Assembly: GCA_040007095.1 (NCBI GenBank) | Contig: JBDTVS010000033.1 | Location: forward strand, 12,678-76,677 | Reading direction: 5' to 3' | DNA: 64,000 nucleotides | Source: JBDTVS01 sp040007095 | Lineage (GTDB): Bacteria; Acidobacteriota; Vicinamibacteria; Vicinamibacterales; CAVVIG01 | Part shown: one piece after another, positions 41,507 through 50,191 of the stretch | How the letters are laid out: every line of letters begins with the position of its first letter | Position numbering within the stretch: position 1 is the first letter of the stretch | The notes under the pieces: model-generated | The model's input: only the letters and a program-made list of their open reading frames with translations | Told to the model about the DNA's origin: nothing | Databases searched by the model: none | Made by a program: the position numbers and the translations under genes

Positions 41507-41851
41507 ATGACCCAGACGTCTTCGAACCAAGCCGTCTTCGTACGGCCGTTCACAACGCGACAGGAGGCGGGTGTGTCAGACCATTCACGAGCGATAGCGG
41601 CGGCGGTCCTTGGCGCTGTGGGCGGGGCGGTCGTGGGATATCTCCTGTTCACCGATCGCGGCCGGGCGCTACGGCGCGAGCTCGAGATTGCGATTGAGGG
41701 TACAACGGCCGAATTCAACAGTCTTCGCAGTGCTGTGCAACAGACGGCCGATCTGGCTACCGAGGGCTGGAAGCTTTTGAACGATGTCGTCGGCGAAGCC
41801 AGCGCGGAGCCGGCACGGTTCGAGCGCGCGCGTCAGACCGCCCCCTTTTGA
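41507..41851 (+). CDS. Small membrane-anchored YtxH-like protein
   Basis: A 114-residue protein starting MTQTSSNQAVFVRPF (ATG 41507). A single hydrophobic segment near residue 45 (AIAAAVLGAVGGAVVGYLLF) carries the glycine-zipper pattern and is followed by TDRGRALRRELE, a charged amphipathic helix. YtxH-like proteins often occur in groups of two or three, as here. They are linked to envelope stress, but their molecular role is unclear. The gap to the next start is 8 nt. Confidence 0.65.
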   Translation: MTQTSSNQAVFVRPFTTRQEAGVSDHSRAIAAAVLGAVGGAVVGYLLFTDRGRALRRELEIAIEGTTAEFNSLRSAVQQTADLATEGWKLLNDVVGEASAEPARFERARQTAPF

Positions 41852-41859
41852 GGTACGAC

Positions 41860-42285
41860 ATGGAAAACCTCGCGACGACCAATGTCTTGCTGGGCATCAT
41901 GGCCGCCGTCAGTCTGCTCGAGGCGCTCGTGATAGTCGGCGTGGGAGTGGCTGCGTGGAAGGTCTACCGCCGGGTGGGAGAGCTGATGGCCGGCGTGGAA
42001 CGACGACACGTCGAGCCGGCGATGGCGCGTGTCAATGCCATTCTCGACGATGTGAAGGCAGTGTCGGAAACGGTCAAGGCAGAAACCGAACGAGTCGATC
42101 ACGCCATCCACAGAACGATTGATCGGGTCGATGACACCGCCGAGCGTGTAAAACGGGGCGTGCGCGCCGGGGCAAGCCCGGTCGTCGGCTTTGTCCGAGG
42201 ATTGCGTACGGCCATCGAAACCTTCGCGCGCTTGCGTCAGAAGGCGGCGACGGATCGCACGCCTCGCGGCTTCGACGGCATGTAA
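41860..42285 (+). CDS. Membrane-anchored coiled-coil protein (DUF948-like)
   Basis: A 141-residue protein with one N-terminal membrane span (NVLLGIMAAVSLLEALVIVG) and a long amphipathic helix of about 80 residues rich in Glu/Val/Ala (HVEPAMARVNAILDDVKAVS). This arrangement resembles DUF948 proteins. It lies between two YtxH-like genes, and the three probably form one transcript. TTG 41848 would be an alternative start; ATG 41860 is preferred. Confidence 0.65.
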   Translation: MENLATTNVLLGIMAAVSLLEALVIVGVGVAAWKVYRRVGELMAGVERRHVEPAMARVNAILDDVKAVSETVKAETERVDHAIHRTIDRVDDTAERVKRGVRAGASPVVGFVRGLRTAIETFARLRQKAATDRTPRGFDGM

Positions 42286-42339
42286 CAAGCCCTTGTGCGC
42301 GGCGCCGGGCACTGGCAGAAAACTTACTCAGGAGGCTTC

Positions 42340-42732
42340 ATGGCAAATGCGCAGGGTCGCGTCGACAGGCGAGGTAGCGGCGGTGGAAGCTTCGTGATGG
42401 GACTTCTGGCGGGCACGGTGATCGGCGCAGGGATCGCCATGTTGTTCGCCCCCAAGCCCGGGTCCGAGTTCCGCCGCGATCTCGGCGAGCACGTGGACAG
42501 GTTCGCGACCGATGCTTCCAAGACATACCGCAAGGCCACCGTCGAGGCGACCGAATGGGCACGCAAAGCCTCTGATGCGGCCGAAGAAGTCACTGAGCGA
42601 GGCAAGGAGCTCTATAACGACGTTCGCGACGCGGTGGCCAAAGGCGCAGATGAGGCGCAGCGCTTTCGCCAGGAAGCCAACGGCGGCGACCCCGTTCGGC
42701 CGGGGGGCTCGACAGGTTCGCAGGCAGGCTGA
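42340..42732 (+). CDS. YtxH-domain protein
   Basis: A 130-residue protein starting MANAQGRVDRRGSGG, with AGGAGG about five bases upstream as the ribosome site. Its glycine-zipper segment (FVMGLLAGTVIGAGIAMLFA) runs into PKPGSEFRRDL, the classic YtxH hallmark, followed by a long charged helix (TYRKATVEATEWARKASDAA). YtxH proteins are general envelope or stress proteins. It is the last of the three-gene group. Confidence 0.82.
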   Translation: MANAQGRVDRRGSGGGSFVMGLLAGTVIGAGIAMLFAPKPGSEFRRDLGEHVDRFATDASKTYRKATVEATEWARKASDAAEEVTERGKELYNDVRDAVAKGADEAQRFRQEANGGDPVRPGGSTGSQAG

Positions 42733-42830
42733 GTGCGTGATCGACGAATGCGTCGGCAGTAGGGAAAGATCAAACGACAGCTACCGCTTTCGACGGGCGC
42801 CGCTATAATCATGGCTCCAGGAAGGTCCAC

Positions 42831-43898
42831 ATGATTGCTGCTCGCCTTTTCAGTGCGGCCGCCGTAGCCCTGTTATCGTCGCTGCTCTGCTCGCCCGCTA
42901 CCGCGCAGTGGCTCGACTATCCGACACCGGGAATCCCACGCCTGCCTGACGGCAAGGCGAACCTGTCCGCGCCGGCGCCCCGCACACCGGACGGCAAACC
43001 CGATCTCTCCGGGATCTGGAGAGGTGCCGGCCCTATCTACCGCTTCAACATCGCGCAGGACCTCAAGACAGAGGACGTTCAGCCCTGGGCCGAGGCGCTC
43101 TTCTTGAAGCGCGTGCGAGATTCCAGGAAAGACAGTCCCCTGGCGCGATGCCTCCCGGTCAGCGTGCCCTTCCACAATTTCTTCAACCTGACGAGGCTCG
43201 TCCAGACTCCGGGGCTGGTGGTGGTGCTGTACGAATCGCCCAACAGCCCGCATCGGATGGTGTTCACCGACGGCCGCGATCTTCCGAAGGACCCCAATCC
43301 AACATGGCTGGGGTACTCAATCGGCCGATGGGAAGGGGACACGCTGGTGATCACGACAGCGGGTTTCAACGACCGCGGCTGGCTCGACAGCGCGGGGCAT
43401 CCGCAAACCGAATCCCTTCGCGTCACAGAGCGGCTCCGGCGCCGCGATTTCGGCCACATGGATTTCGAAATCACGATCGACGATCCGAAAGTGTTCACCA
43501 AGCCGTTCACCATCAAGTCGGTGCGGCTCCTGGCGGCGGATACCGAAATCCTGGAAGATGTGTGCGAAAACGAAAACGACGGCAAGCATCTGTCCGGCGA
43601 CAGCGGAATCAGACTCAGTCCGGCGCTTCTCGCGACATACGCTGGTGCGTACGAGATGGCAGGGCGCGAGATTGTGATCACGGCCACCGGTGACCTGCTG
43701 TTCGTGCAGGGTTTCAACGAGCCCAAGCTTCCGCTGCTCGTTCAATCGGAGACCCAGTTCATGTCCACCGCGACGCCCACGGGCTTTGAGTTCGTCAAGG
43801 ACGCGCAGGGGAAGGTCACGCACCTCGTTGTTCGCGGCGACGCTGGAACACAAAGAGCGGCCCGCAAGAACGCGGCGTCCCCGGCCCCTCGAAGATGA
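42831..43898 (+). CDS. Secreted acidobacterial protein, unknown function
   Basis: A 355-residue protein with a signal peptide (SAAAVALLSSLLCSPATAQW). The mature region starts with a TPDGKPDLSGIWRGAGP segment, seen in many secreted acidobacterial and related proteins, followed by conserved RCLPVSVPFHNF and PHRMVFTDGRDLPKDPNPTW blocks, and SIGRWEGDTLVITTAGFND. The C-terminal ~100 residues form a lipocalin-like barrel (LSPALLATYAGAYEMAGREI). No catalytic site is known. It may bind a small molecule. Confidence 0.75.
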   Translation: MIAARLFSAAAVALLSSLLCSPATAQWLDYPTPGIPRLPDGKANLSAPAPRTPDGKPDLSGIWRGAGPIYRFNIAQDLKTEDVQPWAEALFLKRVRDSRKDSPLARCLPVSVPFHNFFNLTRLVQTPGLVVVLYESPNSPHRMVFTDGRDLPKDPNPTWLGYSIGRWEGDTLVITTAGFNDRGWLDSAGHPQTESLRVTERLRRRDFGHMDFEITIDDPKVFTKPFTIKSVRLLAADTEILEDVCENENDGKHLSGDSGIRLSPALLATYAGAYEMAGREIVITATGDLLFVQGFNEPKLPLLVQSETQFMSTATPTGFEFVKDAQGKVTHLVVRGDAGTQRAARKNAASPAPRR

Positions 43899-43913
43899 CC
43901 CAGCCCGACTCGC

Positions 43914-44576
43914 TCAGCGCTTGCTTCCCGAGGCGGGCGTCCGCTCGTTGAGTTCTCGCAGATTTCGATCGACTTTTTCCAGCAGCGCCTTGTCGCCAGG
44001 GTACCAGTACTGGATGTGACACGACTCGCACGCCTGGTCGAGATTGTCGCCAGCCTCCCACATCTCGTCGGCGTTCTTCTTCTTCACGATCTCGAGGATT
44101 TCGAGGCCCACGTTGCGAAGCGCTTCGATTTTGGCGTTCCACAGCACGGGATCGGCCTCGAGCTTCGCCTTGATCTGGGCCGGAGACAATTCGGTCGCGT
44201 CGAGGCCGGTGCTGTTGTTCTCGTCGCCGGCCGGCGTAAAGGGTCGGGGAACTTTCAACAGGTAGATACCCTCTGCCAGCGTGACCGCACCGATGCGGAT
44301 TCTCTCCCAGTCCTTGTCCGTCTTCGGTACCCTCTCCACCGTTCCGGTCTTCGTCGTCTCGATTTTCACCGCGTCGAAAACATTGTCGGCGGCGGGGTCG
44401 ATCATGTCCCGCATCAGTTCCTTGACGGACACGATCGGCTTCATGTCTCCCCACAGCGCGGGGGTGGGCGGCGAAGTCGGGTTCGGTTTCGACGGCGAAC
44501 ATGCAGACGACAAGATGCCGGCGACCAGCAGTCCGGCACAGGCGACAAAGGGCGTCCCGATCAAACCGTTCGACAT
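43914..44576 (-). CDS. Lipoprotein with C-terminal c-type heme (cytochrome c'-like)
   Basis: A 220-residue protein starting MSNGLIGTPFVACAGL. A lipobox (ILSSAC, Cys ~26) follows the hydrophobic signal, so the mature form is anchored by a lipid. The body is helical, ending with a CESCH heme motif near residue 195 followed by IQYWYPGD. The position of the heme at the end of a four-helix fold resembles cytochrome c'. It is likely periplasmic, with gas binding or electron transfer as the usual role. It is convergent with the preceding gene. Confidence 0.75.
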   Translation of the reverse strand: MSNGLIGTPFVACAGLLVAGILSSACSPSKPNPTSPPTPALWGDMKPIVSVKELMRDMIDPAADNVFDAVKIETTKTGTVERVPKTDKDWERIRIGAVTLAEGIYLLKVPRPFTPAGDENNSTGLDATELSPAQIKAKLEADPVLWNAKIEALRNVGLEILEIVKKKNADEMWEAGDNLDQACESCHIQYWYPGDKALLEKVDRNLRELNERTPASGSKR

Positions 44577-45203
44577 TCGCAACTCCAATGATGGTCAGGC
44601 CTCGCAGGCAGCGGGTGACCGTGAGAATGTCCGGAGTGGCATGGGCATACCTCGGCGGTCAGCGGACACTCACCGGCGATCCTTCATGATTGATCACAAA
44701 CGACGAATGCGGCGACTTCGGATCGACGGCCGGACTGGTGCGATCACTGTCGGCGACGCGAACCGGCTTGCTCCCGCCAGGCTGGCAGGCCGTGGTGAAA
44801 GTCTGGCTGCGTTCGACGAGCGATGCATCCCCGCCGGCGACGTTGCTCATCGCTCGCTCCCGGTATTCTCGTCGCCCCCGCCCCAACGCGCTGGGGAAAC
44901 GCCCGTCGGGGGCCCCGGGGTCGCGCCTGGCCCGTCTCGGTGCGACGCCAGACTTTCACCACGGGCTGCAGGATCGCGTCCGAGCAACCCGAACACGCTC
45001 CCAGGAGCCTCTTCAGGCACGACTCGGACGGGCTGCCGAGAAAATGTGTGACCTGAGATCCATGTAGCCGCTTGCCTGCATGATCCATATACTACGAGCC
45101 GTTGTTGGTGCGCTCGAGGGGTGTGGTTCGTCACCTTCTCGTTTATACTCCTTACGCCTTTCTTATAGGGTCGACTAGCGGTTGGAGCAGTGTGGAGAGA
45201 CTT
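44577..45203. other. Intergenic region with palindromic repeat copy 4
   Basis: 627 bp without a convincing gene between the divergent cytochrome gene and the MBL protein. The centre is filled by palindromic repeat copy 4 (44783-44972). A TATACT hexamer at 45144-45149 could be a -10 for the MBL gene (start 45204), but no -35 of good quality was found. The open frames in this region (for example 44281-45051) are shadows or repeat-derived. Confidence 0.5.
44783..44972. repeat. Dispersed palindromic repeat, copy 4
   Basis: About 190 bp. The left arm CCGTGGTGAAAGTCTGGC is inverted on the right as GCCAGACTTTCACCACGGGC, the best-preserved arms in the window. The core contains GACGTTGCTCATCGCTCG, CTCCCGGTATTCTCGTCG and CGCGCCTGGC, with an extra GC-rich segment (AACGCGCTGGGG) not seen in copy 3. 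Its arms match those of the deleted copy 1 at 8909-9014. Confidence 0.82.
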
Positions 45204-46694
45204 ATGACTAGAAACACAGTTCTGTTTTTCGGCCTGGCCGCCATCGTGGCCACAGCGGCGTGCAGCAAACCGGCGGGCACGCTCGACGCCGCCGTCGACG
45301 CACTGAAGGCAAACGACGTCAAGGCGATCGAGTACTCCGGCACGGGGAATTGGTTCCAGTTCGGGCAGGCGCCGAACGTCACGCTGCCATGGCCCCAGTT
45401 CGACGTGACCGCCTTCACCGCGGCGATCAACTACGAGGCCCCTGCTGCTCGTGTCCAGATGACGCGGAAGCAGACAGTCGATCCCGCGCGCGTGCGGCCG
45501 ACCCCGGCCGAACAGCGGGCCGACCAGTACGTCAACGGCTCCTTCGCCTGGAACATGGCGCCGCCGGCCGGCGCACCCGCGGGCGCGTCTCCTGCGGCGG
45601 CGACGCAACCGGCCGCCGTCGAAGAGCGCACGATGGAGATCTGGTCTACGCCTCAGGGCTTCATCCGGGCGGCAAAGGCGAACAACGCCACGTCCACCCC
45701 CGCCAACGGCGGATCTGAAGTGACATTCACAGCCGGCAAGAACAAGTACGTCGGGACCGTCGACGCGCAGAGCCAGGTGACGCGCATCCAGACCTGGATC
45801 GACAACCCGGTGCTCGGCGACACCCTCGTCGAGACGACCTTCTCCGACTATAAGGACTTCGGCGGCGTCATGTTCCCGGGACACATCGTGCGTGTCCAGG
45901 GTGGACACCCGGTCCTCGACCTGACGGTGTCGGCCGCGAAAGCCAGTTCGACGGTGGATTTTTCCGTACCCGAGAGCGTGAAGACCGCCACGGTGCCGCC
46001 GCTTGTCGTCACGGCGACGAAGCTCGCCGACGGCGTGTATTACCTCACCGGAGGCTCGCATCACAGCCTCGCCATCGAGCAGCGCGATCACGTCGTGGTG
46101 GTCGAGGGTCCGCAGAACGAAGCGAGATCGCTGGCCGTCATCGCGCGGGTCAAGGAGACGATCCCGAACAAGCCGCTCAAGTACCTGATCAACTCGCACC
46201 ATCACTTCGACCACTCGGGCGGGTTGCGCACCTGGGTGGACGAAGGCTCGATTATCGTGACCCACCAGATGAACAAGGCGTACTACGAGCAGGCCTGGGC
46301 GACGCCCCACACACTCGGCCCGGACAAGCTCGCCTCGTCCAAGAAGCCCGCCACGTTCGAAACGTTCTCGGCCAAGTACGTGCTGGCCGACGACAAACGG
46401 CCGGTCGAGATCCACGAGATCGTCGGCAGCGGCCACGCCGACGGGTTCCTGATGATCTATCTTCCGAAACAGCAGATTCTCGCGGAGGCGGACGCCTATA
46501 CACCGGCCGCAGCTGATGCGCCGCCGCCCACCACGCCGAACCCGTTCTCGGTCAACCTGTACGAGAACATCGAGAGGCTCAAGCTCGATGTGAAACAGAT
46601 CGCCGGACTGCACGGGCCGCGCATCGCCACCCTGGACGATCTTCGCACCGCCATCGGTGTGGAGACCAAGAAGAAAGGCTTCTTCCGGCGCTGA
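45204..46694 (+). CDS. Lipoprotein-type MBL-fold hydrolase with N-terminal extra domain
   Basis: A 496-residue protein. A signal peptide with lipobox (AIVATAAC, Cys ~20) is followed by an N-terminal beta-rich domain of about 250 residues with an Ala/Pro-rich insert. A metallo-beta-lactamase domain comes next: YLINSHHHFDHSGG (HHHFDH), GSGHADGFL and an Asp in EADAYT. HHHFDH differs from the usual HxHxDH by Phe. It is a likely periplasmic or outer-membrane-anchored hydrolase related to the smaller MBL gene at 40220. Confidence 0.83.
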   Translation: MTRNTVLFFGLAAIVATAACSKPAGTLDAAVDALKANDVKAIEYSGTGNWFQFGQAPNVTLPWPQFDVTAFTAAINYEAPAARVQMTRKQTVDPARVRPTPAEQRADQYVNGSFAWNMAPPAGAPAGASPAAATQPAAVEERTMEIWSTPQGFIRAAKANNATSTPANGGSEVTFTAGKNKYVGTVDAQSQVTRIQTWIDNPVLGDTLVETTFSDYKDFGGVMFPGHIVRVQGGHPVLDLTVSAAKASSTVDFSVPESVKTATVPPLVVTATKLADGVYYLTGGSHHSLAIEQRDHVVVVEGPQNEARSLAVIARVKETIPNKPLKYLINSHHHFDHSGGLRTWVDEGSIIVTHQMNKAYYEQAWATPHTLGPDKLASSKKPATFETFSAKYVLADDKRPVEIHEIVGSGHADGFLMIYLPKQQILAEADAYTPAAADAPPPTTPNPFSVNLYENIERLKLDVKQIAGLHGPRIATLDDLRTAIGVETKKKGFFRR

Positions 46695-46713
46695 GCGCTC
46701 AATCTGTTCTCCG

Positions 46714-46761
46714 GTTATTGGTCAGTTGGTGGGTCGTAGATCCCGTCGCTGACCAATAACC
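46714..46761. repeat. Inverted repeat / possible terminator
   Basis: GGTTATTGGTCAG and CTGACCAATAACC form a perfect 13-bp stem with a 22-nt loop, 20 bp after the MBL stop. There is no T-run, so rho-independent termination is not indicated. It may instead be a repeat remnant, since GACCAATAAG-like sequences also occur at the end of the 11-bp array (about 40181). Confidence 0.45.
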
Positions 46762-46776
46762 AGCTCGGCTCATCAT

Positions 46777-46887
46777 ATGCGCCCCTTGCTGCTCGCTGTT
46801 CTTGCGGTGTTTGGCGTCGGGCTCCTGGCGCCGGCCGCGTCCCTGCTCGCAACAGGCATTAGCGATCCTGAGGAGCAAGTAGTCTGA
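46777..46887 (+). CDS. Possible small exported peptide (36 aa)
   Basis: ATG 46777 opens a 36-codon frame reading MRPLLLAVLAVFGVGLLAPA and then a short Ser/Glu tail ending at TGA. This looks like a signal peptide with almost nothing behind it. It could be a decayed signal sequence of a lost gene or a real microprotein. No ribosome-binding site was seen and there is no homologue in the window. Confidence 0.2.
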   Translation: MRPLLLAVLAVFGVGLLAPAASLLATGISDPEEQVV

Positions 46888-46899
46888 TCGCGGGTGTCG

Positions 46900-46957
46900 G
46901 TTCACCACCGAGGCCACCGAGAAACATCCTGTTTTGGGCTCGGCGCGCTCGGTGGTT
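46900..46957. repeat. Short hairpin repeat, type CACCGAG, copy 2
   Basis: TTCACCACCGAGGCCACCGAG is paired with the inverse of CTCGGCGCGCTCGGTGGTTC. Same family as 39529-39590 and 48789-48846. Confidence 0.7.
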
Positions 46958-46997
46958 CGAGCAGTTTCGACAACGGTGTAGCGGGCGGGTCCGAAAG

Positions 46998-47062
46998 AGC
47001 ACCAAGGCCACGAAGTCGTTCTCCGCGCGGCAAACGACAGCCTTTGTGTTCTCTGTGGTTCA
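46998..47062. repeat. Short hairpin repeat, type CACAAAG/CTTTGTG, copy 1
   Basis: AGAGCACCAAGGCCACGAAG pairs with the inverse of CCTTTGTGTTCTCTGTGGTT. Same family as 55928-55965 and 61297-61332. These elements translate into repetitive peptides and should not be called genes. Confidence 0.6.
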
Positions 47063-47076
47063 GAATGCGCGCGGCG

Positions 47077-48567
47077 TCATTTCTGTTCCGACGATGTCTT
47101 GGGGGCGTTGCCGCCCATCAACTGACGCAGCAGCGCTGCCGTACTCTCCCGAACGACGCTTGGCGCGGCGCCCCTGCGGCCCTGAAAGCCGGACGCGGAC
47201 ACGCCCAGGGCCACGTCAAGGGGCGTGCGGCCGTCCTTGTCCTTGAGATCCAGTTCGGCCCCTTCCGCGGCGAGGAACTCGACCAGGCGATTCGATCGTT
47301 CGACGGCGATGTGCAGAGCCGTCTGGCCCGCGTTGTTGAACGCATTGACGTCGGCGCCGTGTTTCAGGCAGAGCGAGAGGGCCTCGATCGCCGTGTCGTC
47401 GCTCCGGCCGCGACCGCCCCCGAGCCCCGCGGCGAACATCAGCGGCGTCGTCATGTTCCGGGTGGCGACGTTCGGATCGGCACCCTTGTCCAGCAGCAGG
47501 TGCATGATCGCCACGTCAGTGGATTTGGCCGCCCGCATCAGCGGCGTTGCGCCGTCGGTCAGCTGCGCATCGCCGCCGTTGTGATAACGCTGCAGCGTCG
47601 GTGTTCTCAGACGCGCATTCGGGTTCCCGCCGCGGTCCAGGATCATCGTCACGAGCGCCACGTTGTCGATGGTCGATGTCGGCTTGCGCGAAGGCCGATT
47701 GATGAACGGGCCGGGCGTATGCAAGTCCACGGCGGCATACAACGCGGCCATGCCGCTGGCATCGGCGACGTTGGGGTCCGCGCCCTTCTCGAGCAGCAGC
47801 GTCGCGACCTCGTTGTGGCCGTTGATGATCGCCATGACCAGCGCGCTGGTGCCATCGGGATCGGCCAGATTCAGATCGGCGCCGCCCTCGGCCAGCGCGC
47901 GCACGCCCTCCAGTGCACCCTGCCTCGCGGCGAACAGCACCGCGGTCATGCCTCCGCGGGGCATCGGCGTGGACACCATCGTGCTGCCGTTGAACGCGAT
48001 CTTCCCGAACTCCAGCGGCTTCGAGCGGGCGTTGATCTCCGCGCCACCCTCGATCAGCATCGGGACGATGTCGCGGTGGTTCTGGGCCGCGGCCCACATC
48101 AACGCGGTCTGCCCCTGCCATTTTTCTACCGCGTTGACCCTGGCGCCGTGCGCGAGGAGGACCTTCACGGCCGCTGTACTGCCCGTGCGTGCCGCCGTCA
48201 TCAGTGCGGTTTCACCTTCGGGCAACGCCCCGTTGGCATCCGCGCCGGCTGCGAGCAGGAGCTCGATCGTCGCGGCGTCGCCGTTGGTGGCGGCAAGCGA
48301 GATCGGCGTGACGCCGTAGCGGTTCGCGGTTCCTGCTTTGGCGCCCGCTTTGAGCAGGAGACGTACCGTCTCCTCGTCGCCCGCCCGGACCGCCCAATGG
48401 AGCGCGGTCGTGCCGTCCACTTCCGCGGTGTTCGGATCGACGCGCGCCTTCACCAGCTGACGGACCGTGTCGCGGTTGTCGTTCTTGATCGCGTCCAGCA
48501 GCCGGGTGTCGCTGTTGTCGGCGGCGCGAGAGGGTATCGCGCACAACGCGACCAGACTAAGGACCAG
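47077..48567 (-). CDS. Secreted ankyrin-repeat protein (start unresolved)
   Basis: About 496 residues are clearly coded, with many ankyrin repeats of ~33 residues (for example GTTALHWAVRAGDEETVRLL and GETALMTAARTGSTAAVKVL). The part LSLVALCAIPSRA looks like a signal-peptide core, cleaved before ADNSD. The normal start codon is missing: the frame upstream of 48567 runs through a palindromic repeat (48557-48722) without ATG, GTG or TTG, then through unrelated sequence to 48897. The nearest in-frame start is TTG 48741, above the repeat. The feature boundary given here is therefore only the first codon after the repeat arm (CTG). It is probably a periplasmic protein-binding protein, with damaged or altered expression. 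Confidence 0.75.
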   Translation of the reverse strand: MVLSLVALCAIPSRAADNSDTRLLDAIKNDNRDTVRQLVKARVDPNTAEVDGTTALHWAVRAGDEETVRLLLKAGAKAGTANRYGVTPISLAATNGDAATIELLLAAGADANGALPEGETALMTAARTGSTAAVKVLLAHGARVNAVEKWQGQTALMWAAAQNHRDIVPMLIEGGAEINARSKPLEFGKIAFNGSTMVSTPMPRGGMTAVLFAARQGALEGVRALAEGGADLNLADPDGTSALVMAIINGHNEVATLLLEKGADPNVADASGMAALYAAVDLHTPGPFINRPSRKPTSTIDNVALVTMILDRGGNPNARLRTPTLQRYHNGGDAQLTDGATPLMRAAKSTDVAIMHLLLDKGADPNVATRNMTTPLMFAAGLGGGRGRSDDTAIEALSLCLKHGADVNAFNNAGQTALHIAVERSNRLVEFLAAEGAELDLKDKDGRTPLDVALGVSASGFQGRRGAAPSVVRESTAALLRQLMGGNAPKTSSEQK

Positions 48568-48722
48568 CGCAAAAATAACCTTTGCATTGTGGCCGCCGAG
48601 GCAGCCCGCCGGGCTGCGTTGCTCATCGCTTGCATACTCCCGGTATGCGCCCTCTTCGCGCCTTGCCGGGCGGGCGCCTCGACGCCCACAACTTGCAAAC
48701 GTTATTCTTGCGCGGGCCCTAA
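48557..48722. repeat. Dispersed palindromic repeat, copy 5 (covers ankyrin gene start)
   Basis: Left arm 48557-48592 and right arm 48686-48722 are inverse (outer ends CTAAGGACC and GGGCCCTAA; inner parts AAAATAACCTTTGCA and TGCAAACGTTATTCTTG). The core holds GGCTGCGTTGCTCATCG, the hairpin GCATAC-TCCCG-GTATGC and CGCCTTGCCGGGCGGGCG, nearly identical to copy 3. Confidence 0.85.
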
Positions 48723-48868
48723 CGGCCGATGCCCAATTCAACAGCAGCGCTCTTTGGCAGCGGGTCAATTTCAACCTTGGTCGCGGGAGAACCACCGAGA
48801 TCACCGAGAAGAACACTTTCTTCGGCTCGGTGTCCTCGGTGGTGAACGTGACTTCGCTCATGGTTCGC
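48568..48868. other. Region upstream of the ankyrin gene; repeats only
   Basis: It holds repeat copy 5, the hairpin at 48789-48846 and no other recognisable gene. The region is also open in the ankyrin frame (to 48897), which would add about 110 repeat-derived residues. I regard that as accidental. Confidence 0.5.
48789..48846. repeat. Short hairpin repeat, type CACCGAG, copy 3
   Basis: GAACCACCGAGATCACCGAG pairs with the inverse of CTCGGTGTCCTCGGTGGTG; a near-perfect stem with GAAGAACACTTTCTTCGG between the arms. It lies 23 bp after the end of the DUF1552 gene. Confidence 0.78.
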
Positions 48869-50191
48869 TCAGATCTCGACTCGTTCCGTGCTGACACCGA
48901 ACTTGTCGATCGCCACCCCGAACTTGTCGGCCACGCTCAGCAGCAGGTTCGCGTTCGGTGTGTGCTGCTTGGCCACGACATGGCGATCGCCCTTGATGAC
49001 GCCCGCGCCGCCGACGATGACGAGCGGGAGCGGATCGGCGGCGTGGAGGTTGCCATTGCCCATGCCGCTGCCATAGAGAATCATCGAGTGATCGAGCAGC
49101 GAACCGTCGCCGTCTGGCGTCGCGCGCAGCCGTTCGAGGAATTTCGCGAACAGCCCGACGTGATGCGTATTGACCGTGGCGTGAGCCGCGATGCGCTCCG
49201 GGTTGTTGGCATGGTGCGAAATCGCGTGGTGCGGCCAGATCACACCGAGGTCGGGATACGTCCGCTGGCTCAGCTCGCGCGCCATCATGAACGTGAACAC
49301 CCGCGTCAGGTCCGCCTCGAACGACAGCGCCAGCAGGTCGAACAGCAGGCCGACGTGGTCCTCGTACGAATCAGGCACGCCGACCGGCGCGGTCGGGACG
49401 ACGAGCTCCGTGGCCCCCTGCTGCTCGGCGCGCCGAATGCGCCGCTCGACCTCGCGGATGTGTTCGGTGTACTCGTTCAGGCGAACGCGATCGCCCGGCC
49501 CAATCCGGACGCCAAGATCATGAAGGTCCTCGTTGACGAAGTCGAGGATGCTCTTGTCTTCCGTCATCCGCGCCCGCCGCTCCTCGGCCGTGTCGCCGCT
49601 GCCGAACATCCGTTCGAACAGCACGCGCGGATTGATCTCCATCGGCAGCGGGGTTGTCGGACCCTGCCAGCTCAGGGTGTTGGCGTAGGCGCAGCTGTAG
49701 CCGGGCGCGCAGGAGCCAACGAGGGCGGAGAAGTCCTCCGTCGCGACTTCGAGAGACGGAAACGTCGTATCCTGACCGATCTTTTGGGCGACGACTTGAT
49801 CGAGCGTCGCGCCGAGCCGGAAGTTCGGGCCGTCGGTGCGCTTGGGAGGCATGCCGGACAGGAACGACGCCGGAGCGCCCGCATGGTTCGTGTCGGAGCC
49901 CGACTCTGGTCTGGCGAGGTTGCTGACCACCACGAGCGAGCGCCGGAACGGCTCGAGCGGCTTCATGATCGGCATCAGCTCGAAGCCGGCGTTCGCCGTT
50001 TTCGGCGTCCACTGCTCCATGATCTCGCCATGGGGCACATAGATGCAGCCGAGGCGGCGGGCCGGGCTCGCTGCCGTCCTGGCGGACGCCGTCAGCGCCG
50101 GCACCATCGCTTCGAGCAGGGGCAGCGCCACCGTCGCACCCATCCCACGCAGGAACGTCCGTCGAGGAAGGGAGAGCTTCGAGATGAACAT
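48869..50191 (-). CDS. DUF1552 family secreted protein (Tat substrate)
   Basis: A 440-residue protein with a Tat signal (PRRTFLRGMGATVALPLLEA). DUF1552 features follow: RRLGCIYVPHGEIMEQWTP, NHAGAPASFLSG, a central Arg/Glu helix and HHAISHHANNPERIAAH. Such proteins always travel with the DUF1587/1592/1588/1585 cytochrome, here the upstream gene on the same strand, which shares one base with it. They are thought to act together in oxidative degradation, but the reaction is not known. Extracytoplasmic and folded before export. Confidence 0.9.
   Translation of the reverse strand: MFISKLSLPRRTFLRGMGATVALPLLEAMVPALTASARTAASPARRLGCIYVPHGEIMEQWTPKTANAGFELMPIMKPLEPFRRSLVVVSNLARPESGSDTNHAGAPASFLSGMPPKRTDGPNFRLGATLDQVVAQKIGQDTTFPSLEVATEDFSALVGSCAPGYSCAYANTLSWQGPTTPLPMEINPRVLFERMFGSGDTAEERRARMTEDKSILDFVNEDLHDLGVRIGPGDRVRLNEYTEHIREVERRIRRAEQQGATELVVPTAPVGVPDSYEDHVGLLFDLLALSFEADLTRVFTFMMARELSQRTYPDLGVIWPHHAISHHANNPERIAAHATVNTHHVGLFAKFLERLRATPDGDGSLLDHSMILYGSGMGNGNLHAADPLPLVIVGGAGVIKGDRHVVAKQHTPNANLLLSVADKFGVAIDKFGVSTERVEI

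Larger units (their letters stand above)
46695..47076. other. Intergenic region with hairpin repeats
   Basis: 382 bp between the MBL gene and the ankyrin gene. It holds a 13-bp perfect inverted repeat (46714-46761), a possible 36-codon ORF (46777-46887) and two short hairpin repeats (46900-46957 and 46998-47062). No promoter boxes were recognised. Confidence 0.5.

Noticed and set aside
46894..48894. Long plus-strand open frame (666 codons) opposite the ankyrin gene
   Set aside because: It is the mirror of the ankyrin repeats in a GC-rich gene. Its translation is Arg/His-rich with no domain, while the minus strand shows clear ankyrin repeats.
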